The translations under genes and the position numbers were made by a program. Below the pieces are notes generated by a model. It saw only the letters and a program-made list of their open reading frames with translations, did not search any database and was not told the DNA's origin. Below are positions 9,833-17,832 of a stretch of 41,681 nt of DNA, in pieces (position 1 is the first letter of the stretch; the number at the start of each line of letters is the position of its first letter). Location: assembly GCF_030152825.1 (NCBI RefSeq), contig NZ_JASLIP010000080.1, positions 1-41,681 on the forward strand, read 5' to 3'. The DNA is from Corynebacterium sp. GTDB taxonomy: Bacteria; Actinomycetota; Actinomycetes; Mycobacteriales; Mycobacteriaceae.

Positions 9833-10552
9833 GTGCGAGACCTAGTAGACACCACGGAGATGTACCTCCGGACGATTTACGAGCTCGAGGAAGAGGGCAT
9901 CCCGCCGCTGCGCGCCCGGATCGCCGAGCGGCTTGAGCAGTCCGGCCCCACGGTGAGCCAGACGGTGGCCCGCATGGAGCGCGATGGTCTGCTCTCCATT
10001 GAGAAGGACCGCTCCCTGAAGCTCTCCGACGAGGGCCGGGCACTCGCGACCGCCGTGATGCGCAAGCACCGCCTCGCCGAGCGCCTGCTGACCGACGTGA
10101 TCGGCCTGCCGTGGGACAAGGTTCACGACGAGGCCTGCCGTTGGGAGCACGTCATGAGTGACGAGGTCGAGCAGCGCCTCGTTGAGGTTCTCGACGAGCA
10201 CGACACCTCCCCCTTCGGCAACCCCATCCCGGGGCTGAATTTCCTGACCGAACAGGCAGCGGACGATGCGGATTTCGCCCAGACGGCCGTGGCGGAAGAC
10301 CCGAATTCGGTTCGCGCCGCCGACCTGGCTACCGGCGAGGAGCACGAGGCCGTGGTCGCCAGCTTTAACGAGATCGTCCAGGTCGAGGGCTCCTTGATGA
10401 AGCGGCTGCGCCAGGCGGGCATTCTCCCAGGTGTCACTGTCACCGTCATCCCGACTGAGGATCACCTCATTCTGCGTGGCGAGTCCGCCGAGGTCGCTAT
10501 CCCCAGCGAGCTGGCGCACGCGGTCCGCGTACGCAACGTGTCGGGCGCTTAA
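9833..10552 (+). CDS. dtxR: Iron-dependent transcriptional repressor DtxR
   Basis: Fe(II)-activated repressor of iron-uptake and related genes. The N-terminal winged helix-turn-helix and dimer domain (about 1-140) is nearly identical to C. diphtheriae DtxR: LVDTTEMYLRTIYELEEEG, RIAERLEQSGPTVSQTVARMERDGL. The metal ligands are all conserved: Met10, His79, Glu83, His98, Cys102, Glu105 and His106 (DEACRWEHVMSDEVE). The C-terminal SH3-like domain (about 160-239) is divergent but present, joined by a linker rich in Asp/Ala. The start is GTG at 9833 with AAAGGG upstream and reads V-R-D-L-V-D, aligning with the known M-K-D-L-V-D. It lies between sigB and galE. No DtxR box was recognised nearby. Confidence 0.96.
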   Translation: MRDLVDTTEMYLRTIYELEEEGIPPLRARIAERLEQSGPTVSQTVARMERDGLLSIEKDRSLKLSDEGRALATAVMRKHRLAERLLTDVIGLPWDKVHDEACRWEHVMSDEVEQRLVEVLDEHDTSPFGNPIPGLNFLTEQAADDADFAQTAVAEDPNSVRAADLATGEEHEAVVASFNEIVQVEGSLMKRLRQAGILPGVTVTVIPTEDHLILRGESAEVAIPSELAHAVRVRNVSGA

Positions 10553-10614
10553 CCACCTCGACGCCTCCCGGCCCCGCCAGACCTCGCATTCCTCGATTGA
10601 AGAAAGCCCCCACA

Positions 10615-11631
10615 GTGACTGAACACAACGCAATTGAACCTGGCAGCAACGTCCTCGTCACCGGTGGTGCGGGCTACGTGGGCAGCGTGTGCACTGCTGT
10701 CCTCGTTGAAAACGGATTCCACGTCACCGTCGTGGATAACCTGAGCACCGGCAATCGGTCCGCGATCCACCCGAAGGCGAACTTCGTGGAAGGCGACATT
10801 GCCGATGTGGCCAGCAAGGTTCTGGCGGATGGCGATTTCGCCGCCGTCTTCCACTTCGCCGCGCGATCTCTCGTGGGCGAATCCGTGGAGCAGCCGGATG
10901 CCTACTGGCACCACAATGTCGTCACAACCCTCACGCTGCTGGACGCGATGCGCGAAGCAGGCGTGAAGAACATCGTCTTCTCCTCCACCGCTGCATGCTA
11001 TGGCGAACCGGAACAGGTGCCCATTACGGAGGACATGCCCACGGCCCCGACGAACCCCTACGGTGCCTCGAAGCTGACGATCGACTACATGCTCTCCTCC
11101 TACGCCAAGGCCTACGGCCTGGCGGCGACGAGCCTGCGCTATTTCAACGTCGCGGGCGCCTATCAGCAGTTCGGTGAGAACCGTGAGGTGGAGACCCACC
11201 TGATCCCGATCGTCCTGCAGGTCGCTCTGGGCCACCGCGAGTCGATCAGCATCTTCGGCTCCGATTGGCCCACCAAGGACGGCACAGCAGTGCGCGACTA
11301 CATCCACATCAAGGACCTCGCGGATGCCCACGTGCTGGCTGCGACGTCCAATGTGGCCGGCGAGCACCGGATCTTCAACCTTGGTAGCGGTGATGGGTTC
11401 AGCGTCCGGGAGGTCATCGACACCTGCCGGGAGGTCACCGGGGCCGAGATCCCGGCGATCGAGGCTCCTCGGCGCGCCGGAGACCCGGCAGTGCTCATCG
11501 CCTCGAGCGCGAAGGCTATCGCTGAGCTGGGATGGGAGCCGAAACTCTCGGATCTGAAGACGGTGGTGTCGGACGCTTGGCGGTTTACCTCCGCGCTGGG
11601 CGATGCGGCCCACTCCGCTCCCCGCCGCTAA
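10615..11631 (+). CDS. galE: UDP-glucose 4-epimerase
   Basis: Interconverts UDP-glucose and UDP-galactose with tightly bound NAD, supplying UDP-galactose for the arabinogalactan cell wall. This extended SDR protein (338 residues) has the Rossmann motif VLVTGGAGYVGS near the N-terminus, the substrate serine region SSTAACYGEP, the catalytic Tyr-x-x-x-Lys in NPYGASKLTID, RYFNVAGA, and VRDYIHIKDLADAH. I start at the GTG at 10615, 8 bases after GAAGAAAG, rather than the TTG at 10597. It overlaps the convergent DUF4192 gene by 4 bases. The downstream partner of dtxR in all corynebacteria I know. Confidence 0.93.
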   Translation: MTEHNAIEPGSNVLVTGGAGYVGSVCTAVLVENGFHVTVVDNLSTGNRSAIHPKANFVEGDIADVASKVLADGDFAAVFHFAARSLVGESVEQPDAYWHHNVVTTLTLLDAMREAGVKNIVFSSTAACYGEPEQVPITEDMPTAPTNPYGASKLTIDYMLSSYAKAYGLAATSLRYFNVAGAYQQFGENREVETHLIPIVLQVALGHRESISIFGSDWPTKDGTAVRDYIHIKDLADAHVLAATSNVAGEHRIFNLGSGDGFSVREVIDTCREVTGAEIPAIEAPRRAGDPAVLIASSAKAIAELGWEPKLSDLKTVVSDAWRFTSALGDAAHSAPRR

Positions 11632-12944
11632 GGTTTCGCGAGCTTACCTCCCTCGGTGTCGAGGTGACGTAGGTGTTCAACGGCATCCCAGTCAAGCACC
11701 CGCATGAAGGCCTCCCGAGTGTCGGCCGGGACGTGTTCGTGCGGGTTCTTCCCGTTCAGGACCTCTGTGGCGATTGCGACCTTATCCTTGACGATCTGGA
11801 GCGCGAGGCCGGTTTTCAGGGCTATGACGAGCACCTGGTTATCCTTCCATCCTATGGCGCTGGTCGCCTCGCAGACTGCCCGGCGCGCGGTGTGGAATGC
11901 GACTACTCCTTCCCCATTCCCGACGAGTACCTGGGTGAGCACGTAGAGCACATTGCTTCTCACGTCGCCGGCTGTGTGGCGCGCAGTTGCGGCGAGAAGT
12001 GAGCGGATGACGGGCGAAGGCATGCCTATCGATGCGGTGATGAGGAAAGCCTGGCTGCGCGGGTCGCCGCAGAGTCCGGCGATCGCGCTCAGCAGCGCCA
12101 GGTCTGCCATTGCATCCTCCACTGTGGTGAGACCATCGATTATCTCTTCTGTTTTCGCCAACAACTGACGGAGGGCGGCATCCAGGCACTGCGGGTTCGG
12201 CTGCCCGGCCAGGGGTGGGTTCTGTTGGTCCAGCCAGCATTCCATGTCCTCGCGAGCTGCGAAGTTCAGGGCATTGGTCACCCCCGCGTGGAGGGCTACT
12301 GGGTTGGCGCTTTGTACCGGGATGGTCCCCTCGTCCACCCATAGTTGGGTGTGGAGGTCATATGTCGCCCACTCTTGGTGGTCTGCGATCTCCTGGGCCC
12401 AGTGGCTGGTGTGCACGGGAATTCCGGCCAGGGCGAGTTGGGCGCGTGTGTCAGTGAATACGTCGACGGCGCGGGCCGGGGTGCCACCGATAACGAGGAT
12501 GATCACCTGCGGGCATTGATCCGTCGGCACGGTGTCCGAGATGGGAGCCCCCAATGCGGCACAGAAGGTGTCGAGGGCCTCCTCGGTGCTATCACCGTCC
12601 AGGTCGGCTCTCACGACGGGGCCCACCTGAAAGGTGACGGTGGCGTGTGTGGTGCCGCGGTCACCCGGGTTGCTGCCTCGAGGTGGCCCGTCCTTGCTGA
12701 ACGGTTGGAGTCCGATGAGTACCAAGGAGTCCTGCGGTGTGAAACCGAGCATGGCTGGTAGCCCTGCGAGCAGAGCCCCGGGGTCGGATCCCAGGGAGAT
12801 GTCGCGCTGCCCGGTTGGTGCGGTGTCGCCGCCTTGTAGGCCCCGCAGCCTATTGCCGGGTGTCTGGGACCGCGCGGCGGTGGTCTCGTGGGGAATATTG
12901 CGATGGTCGTTGTTGTTGGAATGACGTGAATCGTGTGATCTCAT
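11628..12944 (-). CDS. DUF4192 family protein
   Basis: The DUF4192 core starts near residue 50 with SLGSDPGALLAGLPAMLGFTPQDSLVLIGL, the family hallmark, and runs to the C-terminus; the first 45 residues are Asn/His/Arg-rich and probably disordered. No catalytic residues are recognised; the family is actinobacterial and of unknown function. The start is uncertain: the ATG at 12942-12944 (438 residues, MRSHDSRHSNNN) has no clear ribosome site, and the frame stays open to 13070. The stop TAG overlaps the galE TAA in the shared bases CTAA. Divergent from the PAC2 gene. Confidence 0.75.
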   Translation of the reverse strand: MRSHDSRHSNNNDHRNIPHETTAARSQTPGNRLRGLQGGDTAPTGQRDISLGSDPGALLAGLPAMLGFTPQDSLVLIGLQPFSKDGPPRGSNPGDRGTTHATVTFQVGPVVRADLDGDSTEEALDTFCAALGAPISDTVPTDQCPQVIILVIGGTPARAVDVFTDTRAQLALAGIPVHTSHWAQEIADHQEWATYDLHTQLWVDEGTIPVQSANPVALHAGVTNALNFAAREDMECWLDQQNPPLAGQPNPQCLDAALRQLLAKTEEIIDGLTTVEDAMADLALLSAIAGLCGDPRSQAFLITASIGMPSPVIRSLLAATARHTAGDVRSNVLYVLTQVLVGNGEGVVAFHTARRAVCEATSAIGWKDNQVLVIALKTGLALQIVKDKVAIATEVLNGKNPHEHVPADTREAFMRVLDWDAVEHLRHLDTEGGKLAKP

Positions 12945-13037
12945 GAACAAAGTGTGCTCGATCACCCGGTCAGCCCCAGCGCAGCAGCGTTGGTCTGCGG
13001 AGGAGAACCGCCAGGGCTCTGTGGACACGCCTTGGAC

Positions 13038-13046
13038 TGTGGATAA
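13038..13046 (-). other. Perfect DnaA-box sequence
   Basis: TGTGGATAA is the reverse complement of TTATCCACA, the consensus DnaA box. It lies between the divergent DUF4192 and PAC2 genes. A single box is far from an origin; it could titrate DnaA or be chance. No box cluster or AT-rich unwinding element is seen. Confidence 0.4.
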
Positions 13047-13157
13047 CTTCCCCACGCCGGAGCCCGCCACGTATTTTGGCTGGCCTGAACTCGGTTAATG
13101 CCGAGATCCCCGGCCCGCTGCCCCGCAGTCGTTGTAAAGAAAGGGAGCGCAAAGACG

Positions 13158-14192
13158 ATGCCTCAGGACAATTCTTTTAGCCGCCGTCCCCGGAACACCA
13201 TGTATGAGATGGAATATCCCGTTCCGCTGGAGGCGGATTCGCCGGACGAGGGTATTCCGATGCTGATCGCGCTCCAGGGCTATGCCGATGCGGGCCAGGC
13301 CATCGCTGTTAGCGGAAATCACCTCCTGGAGGCTCTGGATAGCTCGGTTGTCGCCAGCTTCAACCTCGATGATCTACTGGATTACCGCGCACGGCGCCCC
13401 AGCATCACGATCGACCAGAATCGGATCACCAAGTCCGACAAGCTCAGCCTGGACGTGCGCATCGTCAAGGACGTCAACGACCGGCCGTTCCTGCTGGTCG
13501 CCGGCCCAGAGCCGGACCTGAAGTGGGAGGCATTCGGCCACGCCATCATGGAGTTGGCGCAGCGAGCGAATGTCTCCCGGGCGATTTCCTTCTATGCTGC
13601 CCCGATGACGGTGCCGCACACCCGCCCGCTGGTGATTTCCGCGCACGCTTCGGACCCCTCCCTGGTGCGGGATTACCACACGTGGGACGCACGGCTGGTG
13701 ATCCCGGGGGCTGCTGCGCTCGAGACCGAGATGCAGCTGTCTGCCGCGGGATTCGACGCCATTGGGCTCACGGCCCATGTGCCGCATTACATCGCGGGTT
13801 CAGAGTACCCAGAGGCAAGCTACGCGCTGCTGAAGGCCTTCGGCGACCTTGCCGACCGCGAACTGCCGTTGAAGGCGCTGGAGAAGGATATGTCGCGCGT
13901 ACAGCAGCAGCTCGCACAGCAGACGGAGGAGTCCCACGAAATCGCTACCGTCGTTGGGGCCCTCGAGCAGCAGTACGACAAGGAAGTCCGTAGGCTTCGA
14001 AAGAAGAAGAGTTCGTTGCTCGAGCCAGGACAGGACATCCCCACTGGCGAGGAGCTGGGCGCCGAGTTCGAGGCATTCCTGGCCCGCATGAATGACGCGG
14101 CGGATACCGATTCCGCGGCAGGCGGGGAGGATCCGGCGGATCCCACCGATAGCAACGACCCACACGACGACGATGAAGGAGACTCACAGTAG
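13158..14192 (+). CDS. PAC2 (proteasome assembly chaperone 2-like) family protein
   Basis: A 344-residue protein of the PAC2/DUF75 family (IALQGYADAGQAIAVSGNHLLEAL, FNLDDLLDYRARRP, FLLVAGPEPDLKW, YHTWDARLVIPG, LTAHVPHYIAGSEYPEA). Archaeal and eukaryotic relatives include proteasome assembly chaperones; in Corynebacterium, which lacks a 20S proteasome, the role is unknown. After about 245 the sequence is a coiled coil (RVQQQLAQQTEESHEI, then KEVRRLRKKKS), and an acidic tail ends in DPHDDDEGDSQ. I start at the ATG at 13158, ten bases after AAGGGAG, not the earlier in-frame ATG. It overlaps the next helicase by one base, so the two are translationally coupled. Confidence 0.85.
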   Translation: MPQDNSFSRRPRNTMYEMEYPVPLEADSPDEGIPMLIALQGYADAGQAIAVSGNHLLEALDSSVVASFNLDDLLDYRARRPSITIDQNRITKSDKLSLDVRIVKDVNDRPFLLVAGPEPDLKWEAFGHAIMELAQRANVSRAISFYAAPMTVPHTRPLVISAHASDPSLVRDYHTWDARLVIPGAAALETEMQLSAAGFDAIGLTAHVPHYIAGSEYPEASYALLKAFGDLADRELPLKALEKDMSRVQQQLAQQTEESHEIATVVGALEQQYDKEVRRLRKKKSSLLEPGQDIPTGEELGAEFEAFLARMNDAADTDSAAGGEDPADPTDSNDPHDDDEGDSQ

Positions 14193-16750
14193 TGGGAATC
14201 GCTGCCCAGCTGGCCGACCTACTCCCCGACCTCGACGAGGTCCCTGAAGGGCTCATTGACGACGCCGTGTTGGCGTCCTTCTTGCGGTGGACGGAAGACC
14301 GCGGGATCAGCCTCTACGAGGCGCAGAAGGAGGCAGCCACGGCGCTGGTCGCCCAGGACCACGTCATCCTGGCAACCCCCACGGGGTCCGGGAAGTCCAT
14401 GGTGGCCCTGGCGGCCCACTTCGTGGCGCTGGCGCGCGGGCAGCGCAGTTTCTACACCGCACCGATCAAGGCCCTGGTCAGCGAGAAGTTCTTCGACCTC
14501 TGCGCAACCTTTGGCCCTGAGAATGTGGGCATGATGACCGGTGATGCGACCGTCAATGGTGGTGCCCCCATCATCTGCGCCACCGCCGAGATTCTCGCCA
14601 ATATCGCGTTGCGCGACGGCAAGGATGCGCAGGTCGACCAGGTGGTCATGGATGAGTTCCACTACTACTCCGAGCCCGACCGTGGCTGGGCTTGGCAGGT
14701 TCCCCTCCTGGAACTCCCCCACGCTCAGTTCCTGCTGATGAGCGCCACGCTGGGCGACACCGCGTGGCTGGAGAAGGACCTGACCGGCCGCACCGGCAGG
14801 CCCTGCACCCACGTTTCTGGCTCCGTCCGCCCGGTTCCGCTGAGTTTCGACTACGTCTACACCCCGGTGCACGAGACCATCGAGGAGCTGGTCAAGAACG
14901 GCAAGACCCCGGTCTACGTCGTGCATTTCACCCAGCGCGAGGCCATCGAGCGCGCCCAGGCGCTGACGAGCCTGAGCCTGGTCAGCGAAGAAAAGAAGAA
15001 GGCGATCGCCGAGGCGATCGGGAACTTCAAGTTCACCACTAGCTTCGGCAAGACCCTATCCAAACTGCTACGCCGCGGGATTGGTGTCCACCACGCCGGC
15101 CTGCTGCCGAAATACCGGCGCCTGGTGGAGCAGCTCGCCCAGCAGGGCCTGCTGACCGTCATCTGCGGCACCGACACCCTGGGCGTGGGGATCAACGTCC
15201 CGATCCGCTCGGTGCTCATGACGGAGCTAGCGAAGTTCGACGGTGAACGACACCGCATCCTGAAGTCGCGGGAGTTCCACCAGATCGCCGGACGAGCAGG
15301 ACGCGCAGGCTACGACACGGAAGGCACCGTCGTCGTCCAGGCGCCGGAACACGAGATTGAGAACTTCCGGCTCCGCCAGCGCGCTGGGACGGACCCGAAG
15401 AAGCTCAAGCGACTGCGCAAGAAGTCCGCGCCACAGGGCCGAACCACCTGGTCCGAGTCCACGTACGAACGCCTGCTCACCGCGGAGCCAGAAGAGCTGG
15501 TCAGCCAGTTCACGATGAGTAACTCGATGCTGCTGAACATCGTCGCCCGCAAGGAGTGGACCTTCGCCGCACTCAAGCGCCTGCTCCGCAGCACCCACGA
15601 GACACGCGCGAAGCAGAACGCTCATATCCGCACCACGATCGAGCTCTACCGTGGCCTGCTCCGCTCCGAGGTGGTCGAGGAGTTCGCGGCGGACACGCCG
15701 TCCGGGAAGGACGCCCGCCTGACCCAGGAGCTGCAGCGGGACTTCGCGCTTAACCAACCGCTGGCCCCGTTCGCGCTGGCTGCCCTAGACCTGCTCGACC
15801 CGGAGTCCCCGGAGTTCACCCTGGACGTGATCTCCACTTTCGAGGCGGTTCTCGACGACCCCCGTCAGGTACTCAGCGGCCAGCAACGCGCAGCCCGCGA
15901 TGAGGAGCTCGCCGCGCTCAAGGCGGAGGGCGTGGACTACACCGAGAGGATGAACATCCTCGAGGACGTCACCTACCCGCAGCCGCTGGCCGACTCCCTC
16001 GACAATGCCTTCGACATCTTCTGCGAATCCAACCCCTGGGCGAAGGACTTCGACATCTCCCCCAAGTCGGTCCTGCGGGACATGATCGAAAAGGGCATGA
16101 CTTTCTCCGACATCATCGCCACCTACCGTTTGGGGCGTTCTGAGGGCGTGGTGCTGCGCTACCTGACCGACGCGTGGCGCACCCTGGATCACTCGGTGCC
16201 ACAGAGCTACCGCACGGAGGAGCTCGAGGACATCATCGAGTGGCTGGGCGAGCTTATCCGCCAGGTGGACTCCTCCCTGCTGGATGAGTGGGCCACCTTC
16301 TCCGACCCGGATGCCCCGCTGACCGAGGAGCAGGTCACGGAGCACGCATTCGGGGTTGCCGATAGTTCCGCGCTCTCGGCCAACAAGCGAGCCCTGCGAC
16401 GCATGGTGCGCAACCACATGTTCCGCCACGTGGAGCTCTTCGCCTTCGAGAAGGAGGAGCAGCTGGCGGAGCTGGATTCCTACCTGGAGGACGCCCCCGA
16501 CTGGCCCGCCGCCATGGACGATTACTTCGAGGAGTACGCGGACCTGGGGGTTGACGCCGACGCCCGTTCCAACTCGATGGTGCTCATCGACGAGAACCCG
16601 GAGGGTGCGGCCGGCCAGTGGCGGGTGCGCCAGATTCTGGATGACCCGGAGAAGGACCACGGCTGGGCCTTTGAGGGCATGGTGGACCTGGCCGCTACCG
16701 ACGAGGCCGGCGAGGTGCGCCTAGCCAGCCTGGTTATTCACCAAGGATAG
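14192..16750 (+). CDS. Ski2/HelY-like DEAD-box RNA helicase with C-terminal DUF3516 domain
   Basis: An 852-residue SF2 helicase probably acting on RNA. Walker A ATPTGSGKS at 61-69, motif Ib/TAPIKALVSEKF at about 89-100, DEFH at 154-157, SAT at 184-186, and motif VI QIAGRAGRAGYD near 363 identify the Ski2-like branch. The C-terminal ~350 residues form the actinobacterial DUF3516 domain. Start is GTG at 14192, one base inside the preceding stop, with AAGGAG about ten bases upstream. The 3' end overlaps convergent oxyR by 17 bases. Strict coupling with the PAC2 protein suggests a common process, for example RNA or ribosome quality control (inference). Confidence 0.88.
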   Translation: MGIAAQLADLLPDLDEVPEGLIDDAVLASFLRWTEDRGISLYEAQKEAATALVAQDHVILATPTGSGKSMVALAAHFVALARGQRSFYTAPIKALVSEKFFDLCATFGPENVGMMTGDATVNGGAPIICATAEILANIALRDGKDAQVDQVVMDEFHYYSEPDRGWAWQVPLLELPHAQFLLMSATLGDTAWLEKDLTGRTGRPCTHVSGSVRPVPLSFDYVYTPVHETIEELVKNGKTPVYVVHFTQREAIERAQALTSLSLVSEEKKKAIAEAIGNFKFTTSFGKTLSKLLRRGIGVHHAGLLPKYRRLVEQLAQQGLLTVICGTDTLGVGINVPIRSVLMTELAKFDGERHRILKSREFHQIAGRAGRAGYDTEGTVVVQAPEHEIENFRLRQRAGTDPKKLKRLRKKSAPQGRTTWSESTYERLLTAEPEELVSQFTMSNSMLLNIVARKEWTFAALKRLLRSTHETRAKQNAHIRTTIELYRGLLRSEVVEEFAADTPSGKDARLTQELQRDFALNQPLAPFALAALDLLDPESPEFTLDVISTFEAVLDDPRQVLSGQQRAARDEELAALKAEGVDYTERMNILEDVTYPQPLADSLDNAFDIFCESNPWAKDFDISPKSVLRDMIEKGMTFSDIIATYRLGRSEGVVLRYLTDAWRTLDHSVPQSYRTEELEDIIEWLGELIRQVDSSLLDEWATFSDPDAPLTEEQVTEHAFGVADSSALSANKRALRRMVRNHMFRHVELFAFEKEEQLAELDSYLEDAPDWPAAMDDYFEEYADLGVDADARSNSMVLIDENPEGAAGQWRVRQILDDPEKDHGWAFEGMVDLAATDEAGEVRLASLVIHQG

Positions 16751-17702
16751 CGGTCAGCTCAGCCCGGGCGGTGTCCTGCACCGCTGCAAAGGACTCAGAG
16801 AGGATGCGGCCGAACTCTTTGTAGTCCTCGGTGCGCACGCTGCTGGAGCGGTGGGCGATCCCTACCGTGCGGCCTGCTGCTTTCTCCTCGGGGTGGAAGG
16901 TCGCCAGGCCGATGCCCGGGCGCTGGCACTCGCTGGGCACCGCGCTCAGCGGGACGAGGGTCGCGCCCTGCCCGGCGGCGACGAGGTGGACCACGGTGGA
17001 CAGGCTCGTTGCCCGGGTCACCGCCAGCCGGGGGTCATGGCTCATATTCACCCTGCGGCACAGGTCCATCACCTGGTCCCGCAAACAGTGCCCCTCGTCG
17101 AGGAGCAGGAGGTCGAGTTTTTCGAGGTCGGCGACGCGCAGGTCGCGGCGGCCGGCCATCGGGTGGCCTTCTGGGACGACAACCACGAACGCCTCCTCGT
17201 AGAGGGGAATCGTGGTCAGCCCGGCGTCCTCAAACGGAAGGCCCAACACCGCGACGTCGATGCGCCCTTGCCGAAGGGCATCCACCAGGTGGTGGGTCTT
17301 CTCCTCCACGATCTGGGGGGCATCCCCAGCCTGCGGTTCATCGAGGGCACGCAGGAAATCCGGGAGAATGAAGGGGGCGATCGTCGGGATCATGCCCACG
17401 ACCAGGGCGCTGCCCAGCCCGCCTTTCACAGAATTGGCGTGATCGACGAGCGCGTCCACGCTCTCGAGCGTGGCATGGGCGAAGGGCAGCAGCGACCGCC
17501 CCATCGGGGTCACGATGACTTTCCGGGTTGAGCGCTCGATCAGCTGCACGCCGAGCCCCTGCTCCAGGGTCGCGAGAGCCTGCGAGAGCGAGGGCTGGGA
17601 AATGCCCAGGTGCGCCGCCGCGGTGCCGAAGTGGCCGTGCTCTGCGATCGTCGCGAAGGACCGGACCTGTGCGATGGTCGGCCGATACTCTTTGTGGGTC
17701 AC
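16734..17702 (-). CDS. oxyR: Peroxide-sensing LysR-type regulator OxyR
   Basis: Senses hydrogen peroxide by forming an intramolecular disulfide and controls catalase, Dps and related genes. The LysR helix-turn-helix lies at about 20-45 (FGTAAAHLGISQPSLSQALATLE). The effector domain carries the sensor cysteines at 206 and 215 in GHCLRDQVMDLC, spaced as in E. coli OxyR (199/208), and the conserved EGHCLRDQ context confirms the assignment. Length is 322 residues, slightly longer than usual at the C-terminus. It is divergent from hrpA with a 130-bp spacer, as in C. glutamicum. A likely reverse-strand -10, TAAGAT, is at about 17739-17744. In C. glutamicum OxyR acts mainly as a repressor; the same is inferred here. 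Confidence 0.93.
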   Translation of the reverse strand: MTHKEYRPTIAQVRSFATIAEHGHFGTAAAHLGISQPSLSQALATLEQGLGVQLIERSTRKVIVTPMGRSLLPFAHATLESVDALVDHANSVKGGLGSALVVGMIPTIAPFILPDFLRALDEPQAGDAPQIVEEKTHHLVDALRQGRIDVAVLGLPFEDAGLTTIPLYEEAFVVVVPEGHPMAGRRDLRVADLEKLDLLLLDEGHCLRDQVMDLCRRVNMSHDPRLAVTRATSLSTVVHLVAAGQGATLVPLSAVPSECQRPGIGLATFHPEEKAAGRTVGIAHRSSSVRTEDYKEFGRILSESFAAVQDTARAELTAILGE

Positions 17703-17832
17703 TGCTACCTATCAATGTTTCAACAATGCTGAAGCCTTATCTTACGCGAGCTGGCCGGGTGATTTTAGCCAAAAGCTATGAATGGCTCCCGGCTACAGCG
17801 GACAGTCACAGAGTTGTTAAGCTGGAGCCCTA
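17703..17832. promoter_or_regulatory. oxyR-hrpA divergent promoter region
   Basis: This 130-base spacer is AT-richer than its surroundings. On the reverse strand TAAGAT (about 17739-17744) may be the oxyR -10. TTCA-N7-TGAA inside the segment TTCAACAATGCTGAA (about 17718-17732) is a candidate LysR-type dyad where OxyR could autoregulate. For hrpA, GGAG six bases before the ATG is the ribosome site. Operator assignment is tentative. Confidence 0.4.
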
